DNA of 7,737 nt from Myxococcales bacterium (GTDB lineage Bacteria > Myxococcota_A > Polyangia > Polyangiales > Polyangiaceae): contig JAHFDX010000164.1 of the NCBI GenBank assembly GCA_023248785.1, forward strand, positions 1-7,737, written 5' to 3'. The notes beneath the pieces are model-generated. The model saw only the letters and a list, made by a program, of their open reading frames with translations, was not told the DNA's origin and ran no database searches. Within the stretch, counting starts at the first letter, position 1. The number at the start of each line of letters is the position of its first letter. A program made the position numbers and the translations under genes. Shown here in pieces: positions 1 to 7,066 of the stretch.

Positions 1-3000
1 CGACGTGCCCTAGACGTTGACGCACTCAATATGAGCGCCATTCGCGCTCTCGATCGCTTGTATCTGCAAACCGAGCAATGGACCGAGCTGGCGTCGATTC
101 TCCAGAAGGAGACGGAGGTCGCTGAATCCCCCGACGAGGTGCTCGATATCAAGTACCGGCTCGGACAAATACACCAGCATCGACTTGAAAATCTCGACGC
201 TGCCGTTTTGGTCTATCGTGAGATCTTAAGCGCGGCGCCGGATCACGTGGCCACGCTCGAGACCGCGGAAGCTATTTTCGGGGCAGGGCAGAAGATCGCG
301 GAGCTGGGCGAGGTGCTCGAATCGATCTACCGGCAGTCCGCAGACTGGGAGAAGCTTGTGCGCGTGTACGAGGCGCAGCTTGCTTCGGAGACCGACACGG
401 CGGAGCGGTTAGGTCACTTTGTGCGCATCGCTGAGGTGCATGAAGACCGTGCGAGCGAGCTCGGCATGGCCCTGCATGTGTATATTCGAGCGCTCCATGA
501 ATTGCCGCTCGACGAAAAAGTAACTGAAGAAGTTACGAGAATTGCAGCTCGCACAGGCGATGGTTGGACGCTTCTTGCGAACGCGTACGCCGACGTTATT
601 GGCGCTACGAACGATGCGGAGGTTCAGAAAATAATCGGACGAAGGTTGGCCGCTACGTTTGAGGACAACCTCGGAGATGTAACCAAGGCGGAAGAGACGT
701 ACCGCTACGTCCTTTCGGTGGACGCCAAGGATCCCGAAGCTCTCGCGAACTTGGATCGCATCTATACGTCGGTTGAGGCGTGGAGTGAGCTCGCAGGCGT
801 TCTCGAAATGCGAGTGACATCGACATCGGACGAGCGCGATCTCGTCGATCTTCACCTTCGCTTGGGAGAGGTCTACGAAACCCACCTCAGCGACGCTGCG
901 AATGCAATTCGCGTGTATGACCGAGTGTTTGCTGAGCTCGACGGTGCGAACGATGCGGCGATTCGTGCGCTCAGCCGACTTTACGAGTCGAAAGGCGCGT
1001 GGTCTGAACTAGATAAGGTTTATAGCCGTGAGCTCGAACACGCTGCGGGTGATGTTGCTGCCGTCGAAGCGCTCATCAAATTGGCTCATCTTGCGGCGGA
1101 TCGCCTTTTCCAACCAGCGCGCGCCATCGGTTTGTGGAAGCGCGTTCTCGATCTTCGCGGTGAAGACGCAGAAGCGCTCTCTGCCTTGGCTGCCCTTTAC
1201 GAGGGCCAAGGTTCATGGCCAGAACTTGTCGAAGTTCTTGATCGCCAAGTCGACGTAACGCCGACGGACGATGAGCGGGTAAACCTGCTCAGTCGCGCGG
1301 CGCGAATCCATAGCGACAGGTTGGGCGACGACAATCGTGCCGTCGAAACATGGCAACGAGTCATCGAAATCGATCCGACCAATCTTGCCGCGCTCCGTTC
1401 GATGGCACAAATACGGCGTCGTCATGGCGATGCTCAAGAGCTCGTGGTTGCGATTCACCAGATTATCGATCGAGCGGGCTCTCGTCTCGACGAGGAGGAA
1501 TTGAAGGAGCTCTATCGTGAGCTGGCGCGCACGTATCAAGGTGTGCTCGGCCTTGTCTTCGACGCGGCAGAAGCGTGGCAGAACCTTCTCGAAGTTGGGC
1601 CGGATGCCGAGGCGCTCGACGCACTCGATGCGATGTACCGGAGTGAAGAACGATGGACAGACGTGATCGCTGTCAAGATGCGTCGAGCGGAAGGGCTCTT
1701 CAGCGAGACCGCCGAAAAACTTGCAGAGTATCGCGAGGTTGCGTCTCTATGGATCGAGGTAATCGGTTCGCCTGATTCTGCGAGGATGGTCTTCGAGCGC
1801 ATGCTTGCGCTCGATGCGTCTGCGCGGGATGCTTTTGACGGGCTTGAGGCTCTTCATGTTGCAGGCGAGCGTTGGGAAGAGGTTATCGATCTCTACCTCA
1901 CGCAAGTAGAAGCACGGACCAGCGCCGCGGAACGAGCCGATCTGCTCACCCGAGTTGCGCGTGTGTTTGAAGAGAGACTTTCTGACAAAGGACAAGCGCT
2001 CGACGCATTGCTCAATGCATTTGCGGAGGACATTTTCGACGAGAATGTGGTTCGCCACGTTGAGCGAATGGCCCGCGCCACAGGACGTTGGAACGAAGTG
2101 TTTCAACTCGTCAACGGGATGGCTCAGCAAGAGACGGCGCGTGAACGGCAGATTCGGCTCAGTCTCTGCCTTGCGCGATGGTATGCGGAGGAGCTGAATC
2201 AAGCGCAGTACGCGCAGCAGATGTACACACGAGCGCTCCAACTCGATCCGAATCATCCGACGACATTGCGACAGCTTGCGGGATTTCACCGCCGCTTCAG
2301 CGAGTGGCAAAAGGCAAGCGATACGCTTACGCAAGCGCTCGGGGTCGCAACGCGCGACGACGATCGAAAACACTTGCTCAACGATCTGGGCGAGCTTCTC
2401 GAGCAACACCTTGGGCAGGGTGAACAGGCGTTGGGGCACTTCCAACGCGCCCTCGACATTGATCCGCAGTTCGCGCCGGCACTCGCGAACCTCGAGCGCA
2501 TCTACGCAGCGCGAGGTCAATACGCCGACCTGGCCGAGGTTCTCGCGAATAAGCTCGCGAACGTTCCTTCCGGGACAGACGCGAGCAAAGCACGACTTCG
2601 ACTTGCGGGAATTTACGAGCAACAGCTTGCCGACGCGGATCGCGCCGCCGCGTTCTACCGCGATGTTCTCGCGAGTGATCCCGCCCAGAAGCAGGCCTTG
2701 CGCGGACTCGCACGGGTTGCTGCCGAACTTCAGAGCTGGCTTGAGCTAAGCGATGTTCTCGAGCGTGAGTTTGAGGCGGCAACAACCGATCGCGAACGCG
2801 TGGACGCACTGCTCGAGATTGCGAAACTTCAAGAAACGCAATTCTTGAAGTTCGACATAGCGGCCCAGCGACTCGAGCAGCTTCTAGAGATCGACCCGAC
2901 GCACAATGACGGGCTTGGAGCACTGGCACGGGTCTACCGCAAGCAACGCCGCTGGGACGACTTGCTTCGCACGTACGAACGACACGCCGACGTTGCACCC

Positions 3001-5736
3001 GATCGCGCCATGCGGATCGAGCTTTTCGAATCGATGGCAGATTTGTTTGCAACGGAGCTCGATGATTCGTATCGAGCCATCGACACGTACAAGAACATTC
3101 TCGCGCTTGACGATGCGAACGTGAGGACACTCGAGGCGCTCGCGAAGCTCTACGACAAGGTGGGCGATGGCGTGCAATCGGTAGAGTGCATGGCGCGCGT
3201 GGCCGATCTCACGGCGGACCCAAAGCAGCGTGTTGAGGCGTACTACCGAATTGGTCGAGTGCTCGAGGAACGTCTCGGCGACCGCGTTGGTGCTCAAGAG
3301 AAGTACGAGCTTGCGTTGAGTATTGACGACGCGCATCTTCCGTCGTTGGCCGCCGTGCGAGCCATCGCCGTTGATAGCGCGGAGTATGAACGGGCGGCGC
3401 ATCTTCTTGACCGCGAGCAGCAAATCACCGCGATCCCGCGGCAACGCGCGAAGCTTCTCGTGGAGCTCGGCAACCTTCGTCAGGAGTATCTCGGCGATCC
3501 AGCGGGTGCGCTTGTCGCTTGGGAGGGTGCACAAGAGGCGGATCCCGAAAACGAAGACGCAGCGGAACCTCTTGCAAACGAGTATCTACAGCGACAAGAG
3601 TGGGAGCGGGCGGAGCCGTTACTCGAACTTCTCGCACGCAAGTCGGGCAAACGCGATCGTGCAGACCAGGCCATCATTCAGAAAAATTTGGGGCGCGCCG
3701 CGGCGGCGTCCAAGAAATACGATCGCGCTCTAAAGGCCTACGCAGCGGCGAGCCAACTCGACATCACGGATCGCGAAGCTGTGCTCGGCATGGCCCAGGT
3801 GGCGTACGAATTGAAGGACTGGGCGGCGGCGTTGAGCGGCTATCAGAAGGTGCTGACGTCGATTGGTGACGATGACGCAAGCACGCGGGCGGAGGTGTAT
3901 TTCCACCTCGGCGAGATCAAGCGCGCGCAAGGGCAACCGAAGATGGCTGTGAATAATTTCGAGAAGGCTTTACTTGCCGACTCGTCACACCGCCCAACGC
4001 TCGACGCTGTGGTGGCGCTTTACACCGAGGTGCGCGACTACAAGCAGGTCATTGTTTACAAGCGGCAGCTCTTAGACAGCACATTCGACGGTGGTGAGCG
4101 TTTCAAACAGTTGCTTGAGATTTCCGATCTTTGGATCGAACACGAAAACAATCCGCACAAGGCCATCGAAACGCTCGAGGAAGCGCGCGAATTGCAACCG
4201 GCAAACAGTGCACTCTTGCAACGATTGATCCCACTCTATCAACGTACGGAAAGTTGGCAGCAGGTGATCGATACGCTGCAGATCCTGTCGGACATCGAGA
4301 AGGATCCCGGGCGCAAAGCGAAGTTTATCTACGCGATGGCGCAGCTCTATCGCGACAAGGAAGCCGATCACGATCGCGCGCTCGATCTATTCAACGAGGC
4401 GCTCGATCTAAGCCCGCTGTACCTTGAGGCGTTTGAGCGCATCAACAAGATCCTTACGCTGCGTAAGGACTGGAAGGAGCTCGAACGCGCGTTCCGCAAG
4501 ATGCTCCATCGGTTGTCGTCGGCTCAACATCAGAACAGCGAGCTTGAGTTCAACCTATGGCACAACCTTGGCCTCATCTATCGCGATCGGTTGCGTGAAA
4601 TTCCGAACGCGATCGAGGCATTCAAGATGGCAACGCGCTTCAAGCCGGACGAGGCTGTTGAGCGACAAATTTTGGCTGAGCTGTATGAAGCGACCGACCA
4701 AACGGAGGGCGCGATTGGCGAGCACGCGCTTGTGTTGCAACGCGATCCGTTGCGCATCGATCCGTACCGCAGCTTGTACCGCCTTTACACGAAGCTCCAC
4801 GACTACGACAGGGCGTGGTGTTTGGCTGCCGCTCTCGCGTTTCTCGACAAGGCGAGTGAGGAGGAGCGGCGATTCTTCGACGAGTACCGTCCGAAGGGCA
4901 TGCTTGCCGTGAAGGGCCGGCTCGATAACGAGCAATGGGTGTCGCAGCTTTTCCATCGCGACGAGAACGTGTACATCGGCAAGATCTTCGAGATGGTTGT
5001 CGAGGCAGCGCTCGCCGCGCGCGTGGCTCAGCTCCGCACGAGTGGGAAGTTGCAACTGCCCGATAAAAAGTACAAGCAGGATCCCGCAACTTCGACAGTT
5101 ACATTTGCGAAGGCGTTTGGGTGGGCAGCCCAAGTGCTCAACATTTCGCCGCCAGAGCTCTATGTTTGCAGCGACGTGGGCGGTGCTCTTGGCACGGTAG
5201 TGGCCGATCAGCGTGTGAGCGTGGCTGGCCGAGACGTGCTCTCTGGGTTTTCGCCTCAAGAGCTAACGTTCATCATCGGCAAACACCTCGCATCGTACCG
5301 CCCAGAGCACTACGTGCGCGTTCTCTTCCCAAGCGTCGCAGAGCTTAAGGTGCTCCTATTTGCGGCGGTCAAACTTGTCGTTCCGGCGTTCGAAGTTGCA
5401 CCGGAACTTGCGGGTGCGGTCGACGCTACAGCGACGGAGCTTCGTAAGTATCTTCAAAGGCCTCAGTACGACAATCTCGTTCGCGTGGTGCACAAATTTT
5501 TGGAGGATGGGGCAAAAGCTGATCTCAAAAAATGGGTCCAGGCGACGGAACTTACGGCGTGTCGAGCGGGTTTGCTGCTCTCGGGTGATCTTGGGGTTGC
5601 GAAGAAAATCCTCGCGCGAGAGCAGCAGCTTCCGGGTGATTTGGCGCCTCAAGACAAGATGAAGGAAATCTTGGTGTTTTCGGTGAGCGAGTCGTACTTC
5701 GCACTCCGCAAGCACCTCGGTGTCCAGATAGGTTGA
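1..5736 (+). CDS. Giant TPR-repeat scaffold protein with degenerate M48-like C-terminal domain (5' partial)
   Basis: The reading frame is open from the first base. The residues before the first ATG (position 31) read RRALDVDALN, which fits the second half of a TPR unit, so that ATG is internal and the true start lies upstream. The visible part is 1911 residues, ending at TGA 5734-5736. Positions 76 to about 4850 encode tandem TPR-like units with the usual small/large pattern (for example ALxxYxxVLxxDPxxxxAL) and a Trp near each unit start. The last 290 or so residues are not TPR and resemble an inactive M48 peptidase. No membrane segment or signal peptide is visible, though the N terminus is missing. 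TPR arrays act as protein-binding scaffolds; the partner and cellular role are unknown. Similar very long TPR proteins occur in Deltaproteobacteria/Myxococcota, from memory of the family, uncharacterised as far as I know. The regulator gene follows closely on the same strand. The TPR identification is very secure, the biological function is not. Confidence 0.93.
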   Translation, partial: RRALDVDALNMSAIRALDRLYLQTEQWTELASILQKETEVAESPDEVLDIKYRLGQIHQHRLENLDAAVLVYREILSAAPDHVATLETAEAIFGAGQKIAELGEVLESIYRQSADWEKLVRVYEAQLASETDTAERLGHFVRIAEVHEDRASELGMALHVYIRALHELPLDEKVTEEVTRIAARTGDGWTLLANAYADVIGATNDAEVQKIIGRRLAATFEDNLGDVTKAEETYRYVLSVDAKDPEALANLDRIYTSVEAWSELAGVLEMRVTSTSDERDLVDLHLRLGEVYETHLSDAANAIRVYDRVFAELDGANDAAIRALSRLYESKGAWSELDKVYSRELEHAAGDVAAVEALIKLAHLAADRLFQPARAIGLWKRVLDLRGEDAEALSALAALYEGQGSWPELVEVLDRQVDVTPTDDERVNLLSRAARIHSDRLGDDNRAVETWQRVIEIDPTNLAALRSMAQIRRRHGDAQELVVAIHQIIDRAGSRLDEEELKELYRELARTYQGVLGLVFDAAEAWQNLLEVGPDAEALDALDAMYRSEERWTDVIAVKMRRAEGLFSETAEKLAEYREVASLWIEVIGSPDSARMVFERMLALDASARDAFDGLEALHVAGERWEEVIDLYLTQVEARTSAAERADLLTRVARVFEERLSDKGQALDALLNAFAEDIFDENVVRHVERMARATGRWNEVFQLVNGMAQQETARERQIRLSLCLARWYAEELNQAQYAQQMYTRALQLDPNHPTTLRQLAGFHRRFSEWQKASDTLTQALGVATRDDDRKHLLNDLGELLEQHLGQGEQALGHFQRALDIDPQFAPALANLERIYAARGQYADLAEVLANKLANVPSGTDASKARLRLAGIYEQQLADADRAAAFYRDVLASDPAQKQALRGLARVAAELQSWLELSDVLEREFEAATTDRERVDALLEIAKLQETQFLKFDIAAQRLEQLLEIDPTHNDGLGALARVYRKQRRWDDLLRTYERHADVAPDRAMRIELFESMADLFATELDDSYRAIDTYKNILALDDANVRTLEALAKLYDKVGDGVQSVECMARVADLTADPKQRVEAYYRIGRVLEERLGDRVGAQEKYELALSIDDAHLPSLAAVRAIAVDSAEYERAAHLLDREQQITAIPRQRAKLLVELGNLRQEYLGDPAGALVAWEGAQEADPENEDAAEPLANEYLQRQEWERAEPLLELLARKSGKRDRADQAIIQKNLGRAAAASKKYDRALKAYAAASQLDITDREAVLGMAQVAYELKDWAAALSGYQKVLTSIGDDDASTRAEVYFHLGEIKRAQGQPKMAVNNFEKALLADSSHRPTLDAVVALYTEVRDYKQVIVYKRQLLDSTFDGGERFKQLLEISDLWIEHENNPHKAIETLEEARELQPANSALLQRLIPLYQRTESWQQVIDTLQILSDIEKDPGRKAKFIYAMAQLYRDKEADHDRALDLFNEALDLSPLYLEAFERINKILTLRKDWKELERAFRKMLHRLSSAQHQNSELEFNLWHNLGLIYRDRLREIPNAIEAFKMATRFKPDEAVERQILAELYEATDQTEGAIGEHALVLQRDPLRIDPYRSLYRLYTKLHDYDRAWCLAAALAFLDKASEEERRFFDEYRPKGMLAVKGRLDNEQWVSQLFHRDENVYIGKIFEMVVEAALAARVAQLRTSGKLQLPDKKYKQDPATSTVTFAKAFGWAAQVLNISPPELYVCSDVGGALGTVVADQRVSVAGRDVLSGFSPQELTFIIGKHLASYRPEHYVRVLFPSVAELKVLLFAAVKLVVPAFEVAPELAGAVDATATELRKYLQRPQYDNLVRVVHKFLEDGAKADLKKWVQATELTACRAGLLLSGDLGVAKKILAREQQLPGDLAPQDKMKEILVFSVSESYFALRKHLGVQIG
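76..4698 (+). repeat. Protein-level tandem array of about 21 double-TPR units (72-residue period)
   Basis: Within the large protein I can align about 21 consecutive units. Most are exactly 72 residues (216 bases), with starts at for instance 562, 778, 2302, 2518, 4252 and 4468. Position 2 of the unit is Trp in 16 units, Tyr in 3, and Ala or Val in the other 2. Each unit holds two helical hairpins. The first is a less canonical one opening with (W/Y)xxLxxVLE. The second carries a G-Y/F---L-D---A---Y--VL--DP motif followed by ALxxLxxIY. Unit 1 (76-342) is 89 residues, with about 16 extra residues before the next Trp; unit 21 (4468-4698) is 77. The copies are divergent in DNA, so this is an old protein repeat and not a recent DNA duplication. 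A further partial, more degenerate TPR pair follows to about 4850. Confidence 0.88.
5140..5631 (+). other. Degenerate M48 metallopeptidase-like domain at the C terminus of the TPR protein
   Basis: The segment follows the order of M48 landmarks. A PELYVC strand comes first, then a GALG segment, then VSVAGRDVLSGFSPQEL, matching the family's strand, loop and 'll..ls.dEL' helix. Next is IIGKHLASYRPEH (codons to 5310) where active M48 enzymes have the zinc motif HExxH followed by a basic helix end. Here the motif positions read K-H-L-A-S, so both zinc histidines and the catalytic Glu are lost. About 90 residues on, TELTACRAG (from 5545) matches the ExxAD-R-G motif: the Glu (5548-5550) that would be the third zinc ligand is kept and the Asp is Cys (5560-5562). 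I infer a pseudo-peptidase fold with a structural or binding role. The assignment rests on motif order by eye; a structure search would settle it. Confidence 0.6.
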
Positions 5737-5752
5737 GCGCCGAATTCTGCGC
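5737..5752. promoter_or_regulatory. Near-perfect 16-bp palindrome in the TPR-regulator gap (candidate operator)
   Basis: GCGCCGAATTCTGCGC begins on the base directly after the TPR stop codon. Seven of eight base pairs of the dyad match, with one mismatched pair (C5741/T5748). It lies 12 bases before the GTG candidate start and 33 before the ATG candidate of the regulator. Binding by a dimeric protein, perhaps the Fis-type helix-turn-helix of the regulator itself, would make it an autoregulatory site. It lacks a T-tract and has only a short GC stem, so it does not look like an intrinsic terminator. A dyad of this quality is expected a few times by chance in a window this size; its position in the only intergenic gap is what makes it worth listing. 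Confidence 0.3.
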
Positions 5753-5773
5753 AACTTGTGATAGGTGCAGACC

Positions 5774-5782
5774 GAAGTGGGT
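5774..5782 (+). promoter_or_regulatory. Weak ribosome-binding site favouring the ATG at 5786
   Basis: GAAGTGGGT is a partial match to the Shine-Dalgarno consensus, 3 bases before ATG 5786. Nothing purine-rich precedes the longer GTG start at 5765, which is immediately preceded in frame by a TAG stop (5762-5764). The match is weak and the spacing a little short, so it only tips the balance between the two starts. Confidence 0.3.
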
Positions 5783-5785
5783 CCG

Positions 5786-7066
5786 ATGCCGCTCATCGAC
5801 CACGAAGCAAGAGAACGCGAAACGAGTACCCTCGAGATCCCCTTCCTTACCCCGAACGATTGGATGGTCGAGGTTCAGGACGAGGATGGGGCACGATGTT
5901 ACCCTCTAACAGATTCCCCGCTGGTGTTTGGCACGTCGTTGCAGTGCGACGTTCGGCTGTTTGATCCAACCGTAAGCCAACGGCACTGTTCCCTCGAGGT
6001 TGGGCCAGGGGGCGTGCGTGTTGCTGATTTGCACTCACGCAACGGGACGTTCGTTGGCAATGCGCGGATTCGCGAGGCGTGGGCTGGCGAGGGAGCGGCC
6101 GTCTCCATTGGGCGCTCGTCGCTTGTGTGTCGTCCGCAACTCGAGCTCCTTCATGAAGGAGGTGTGGCGGATCCACTCCCCGGTTTGGTGGGAGGATCCG
6201 TCGTCATGCGTCGGCTCTCTGCTCTTGTGAGAAGGCTTGCGCGACTCTCTGCGCCGGTCCTTGTGTCGGGCGAGACGGGGACCGGAAAGGAACTAGTTGC
6301 GCACGCGTTGCATGCGCTCGGGCCGCGGGTGGAGCATCCCTTTGTTCCGATCAACGTTGCAGCCCTTCCGCGCGAACTCGTGGAGAGTGAGCTTTTCGGA
6401 CACGAACGGGGCGCGTTTACCGGCGCGGTACGGAAGCGTCTTGGTGCATTTGCGGAAGCCGCATACGGAACGATTTTTCTTGATGAGATTGGCGAGCTGC
6501 CGCTTGACGCGCAACCGAAGTTACTTCGTGCGCTCGATGGTTACGATGTTCGGCGAGTCGGGGGTAGTGCGGGAGCTCTGCACGCGCGGCTTGTCGCGGC
6601 TACGCATGTTGCGTTGTTTGATTGCGTGGAACAGGGGACGTTTCGTCGCGACTTGTTTCATCGACTCGAAGTGTTTGCGGTTCGAGTGCCACCCCTGCGT
6701 GAGCGCAGAGGCGATATTGCGGCCCTTGCTCGGCATTTTTTGAAGCGCATGGAGCCCGAGTATGGTCGGGTTGCGCTCGCACCGAGCGCCCTTGCTCGGC
6801 TTGTGGCGTACGACTGGCCTGGGAACGTGCGCGAACTTCGTAACGTGCTGTACCGTGCACTCGATCATGCAGCGCCAACGCGCGTCCTTCATGCAGCGGC
6901 GGTTGAGGCAGGGCTCGCAAGGCCAAGCGAGGTTCGAACCGATCTCACGCCTGCGCTTGCACGATCACTCGTGTTGCGGCACGAGGGAAACTTGAGCGCA
7001 GCTGCGCGGGCCGCGAATGTTCCACGGACAACGTTTCGCAAGATTCTAGCGGCACGTGCTCCCTAA
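5786..7066 (+). CDS. FHA-domain sigma-54-dependent transcriptional activator (bEBP), Fis-type HTH
   Basis: This is an enhancer-binding protein that remodels sigma-54 RNA polymerase by ATP hydrolysis. Numbering from ATG 5786 (426 aa), residues 39-117 form an FHA domain: FGTSLQCDVRL, then VSQRH (Ser64) and SRNGTF (Asn86). FHA domains bind phosphothreonine peptides; here the usual Arg of the GR motif is Thr50. The AAA+ core is complete, with Walker A GETGTGKE (162-169), the sigma-54 contact loop GAFTGA (209-214), Walker B IFLDE (230-234), sensor I AATH, an arginine-finger region FRRDLFHRL (286-294) and sensor II WPGNVREL (344-351). A short Fis-type helix-turn-helix, GNLSAAARAANVPRTTFRK, closes the protein. 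There is no receiver domain, so the input is the FHA domain rather than phosphotransfer from a histidine kinase. An in-frame GTG at 5765 would add 7 residues (433 aa); ATG 5786 is preferred for its weak ribosome-binding site. The gene lies 49 bases after the TPR gene (28 from the GTG) and overlaps the convergent gene by 4 bases. Its target genes are unknown. Confidence 0.95.
   Translation: MPLIDHEARERETSTLEIPFLTPNDWMVEVQDEDGARCYPLTDSPLVFGTSLQCDVRLFDPTVSQRHCSLEVGPGGVRVADLHSRNGTFVGNARIREAWAGEGAAVSIGRSSLVCRPQLELLHEGGVADPLPGLVGGSVVMRRLSALVRRLARLSAPVLVSGETGTGKELVAHALHALGPRVEHPFVPINVAALPRELVESELFGHERGAFTGAVRKRLGAFAEAAYGTIFLDEIGELPLDAQPKLLRALDGYDVRRVGGSAGALHARLVAATHVALFDCVEQGTFRRDLFHRLEVFAVRVPPLRERRGDIAALARHFLKRMEPEYGRVALAPSALARLVAYDWPGNVRELRNVLYRALDHAAPTRVLHAAAVEAGLARPSEVRTDLTPALARSLVLRHEGNLSAAARAANVPRTTFRKILAARAP
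7063..7066. other. Tail-to-tail overlap of two convergent stop codons (CTAA)
   Basis: The four bases CTAA hold the TAA stop of the plus-strand regulator (7064-7066) and, read on the minus strand, the TAG stop of the envelope protein gene (7063-7065). The two genes therefore share no intergenic space, and any terminator for either must lie inside the other's coding sequence. I saw no strong hairpin with a T-tract on either side. The two transcripts would be complementary at their 3' ends. Confidence 0.9.

Noticed and set aside
31..33. ATG as the start of the TPR gene
   Set aside because: The frame is open through base 1 with repeat-like residues, and there is no ribosome-binding site ahead of this ATG.
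1747..2622. A 291-codon open frame on the minus strand inside the TPR gene
   Set aside because: Its translation is Arg/Leu/Cys-rich without any domain, and it lies opposite a strongly coding, repeat-conserved frame. It is an antisense shadow of biased codon use. The same holds for the minus-strand frames at 2378-3130, 2884-3534 and 4555-5259.
3000..4625. Frequent GATCGCG/CGCGATC words, as in cyanobacterial HIP1 octamers
   Set aside because: They mostly fall in frame as Asp-Arg or Arg-Asp codons at the conserved D-R-A positions of the TPR units, so protein repetition and codon choice explain them.
5310..5400. A transmembrane helix in the TPR protein's C-terminal domain
   Set aside because: The stretch LKVLLFAAVKLVVPAF is hydrophobic but broken by Lys residues and short; it fits a buried or amphipathic helix of the M48-like fold better.
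5700..5790. A sigma-54 (-24/-12) promoter for the regulator
   Set aside because: No TGGCAC-N5-TTGCA-like arrangement is present in the gap or just upstream; read-through from the TPR gene is more likely.
6590..6620. Sensor I His (AATH) in place of Asn as a sign of an inactive ATPase
   Set aside because: His at this place is also found in active activators such as NtrC, and all other catalytic motifs are intact.
6297..6743. A 148-codon plus-strand frame inside the regulator gene
   Set aside because: It is out of frame with the intact AAA+ domain and reads as an Arg-rich shadow with no motif.
7052..7059. Perfect GCACGTGC palindrome near the convergent stops as a terminator
   Set aside because: It is only 8 bases, has no loop and no T-tract, and lies within the coding frame for Ala-Arg-Ala.
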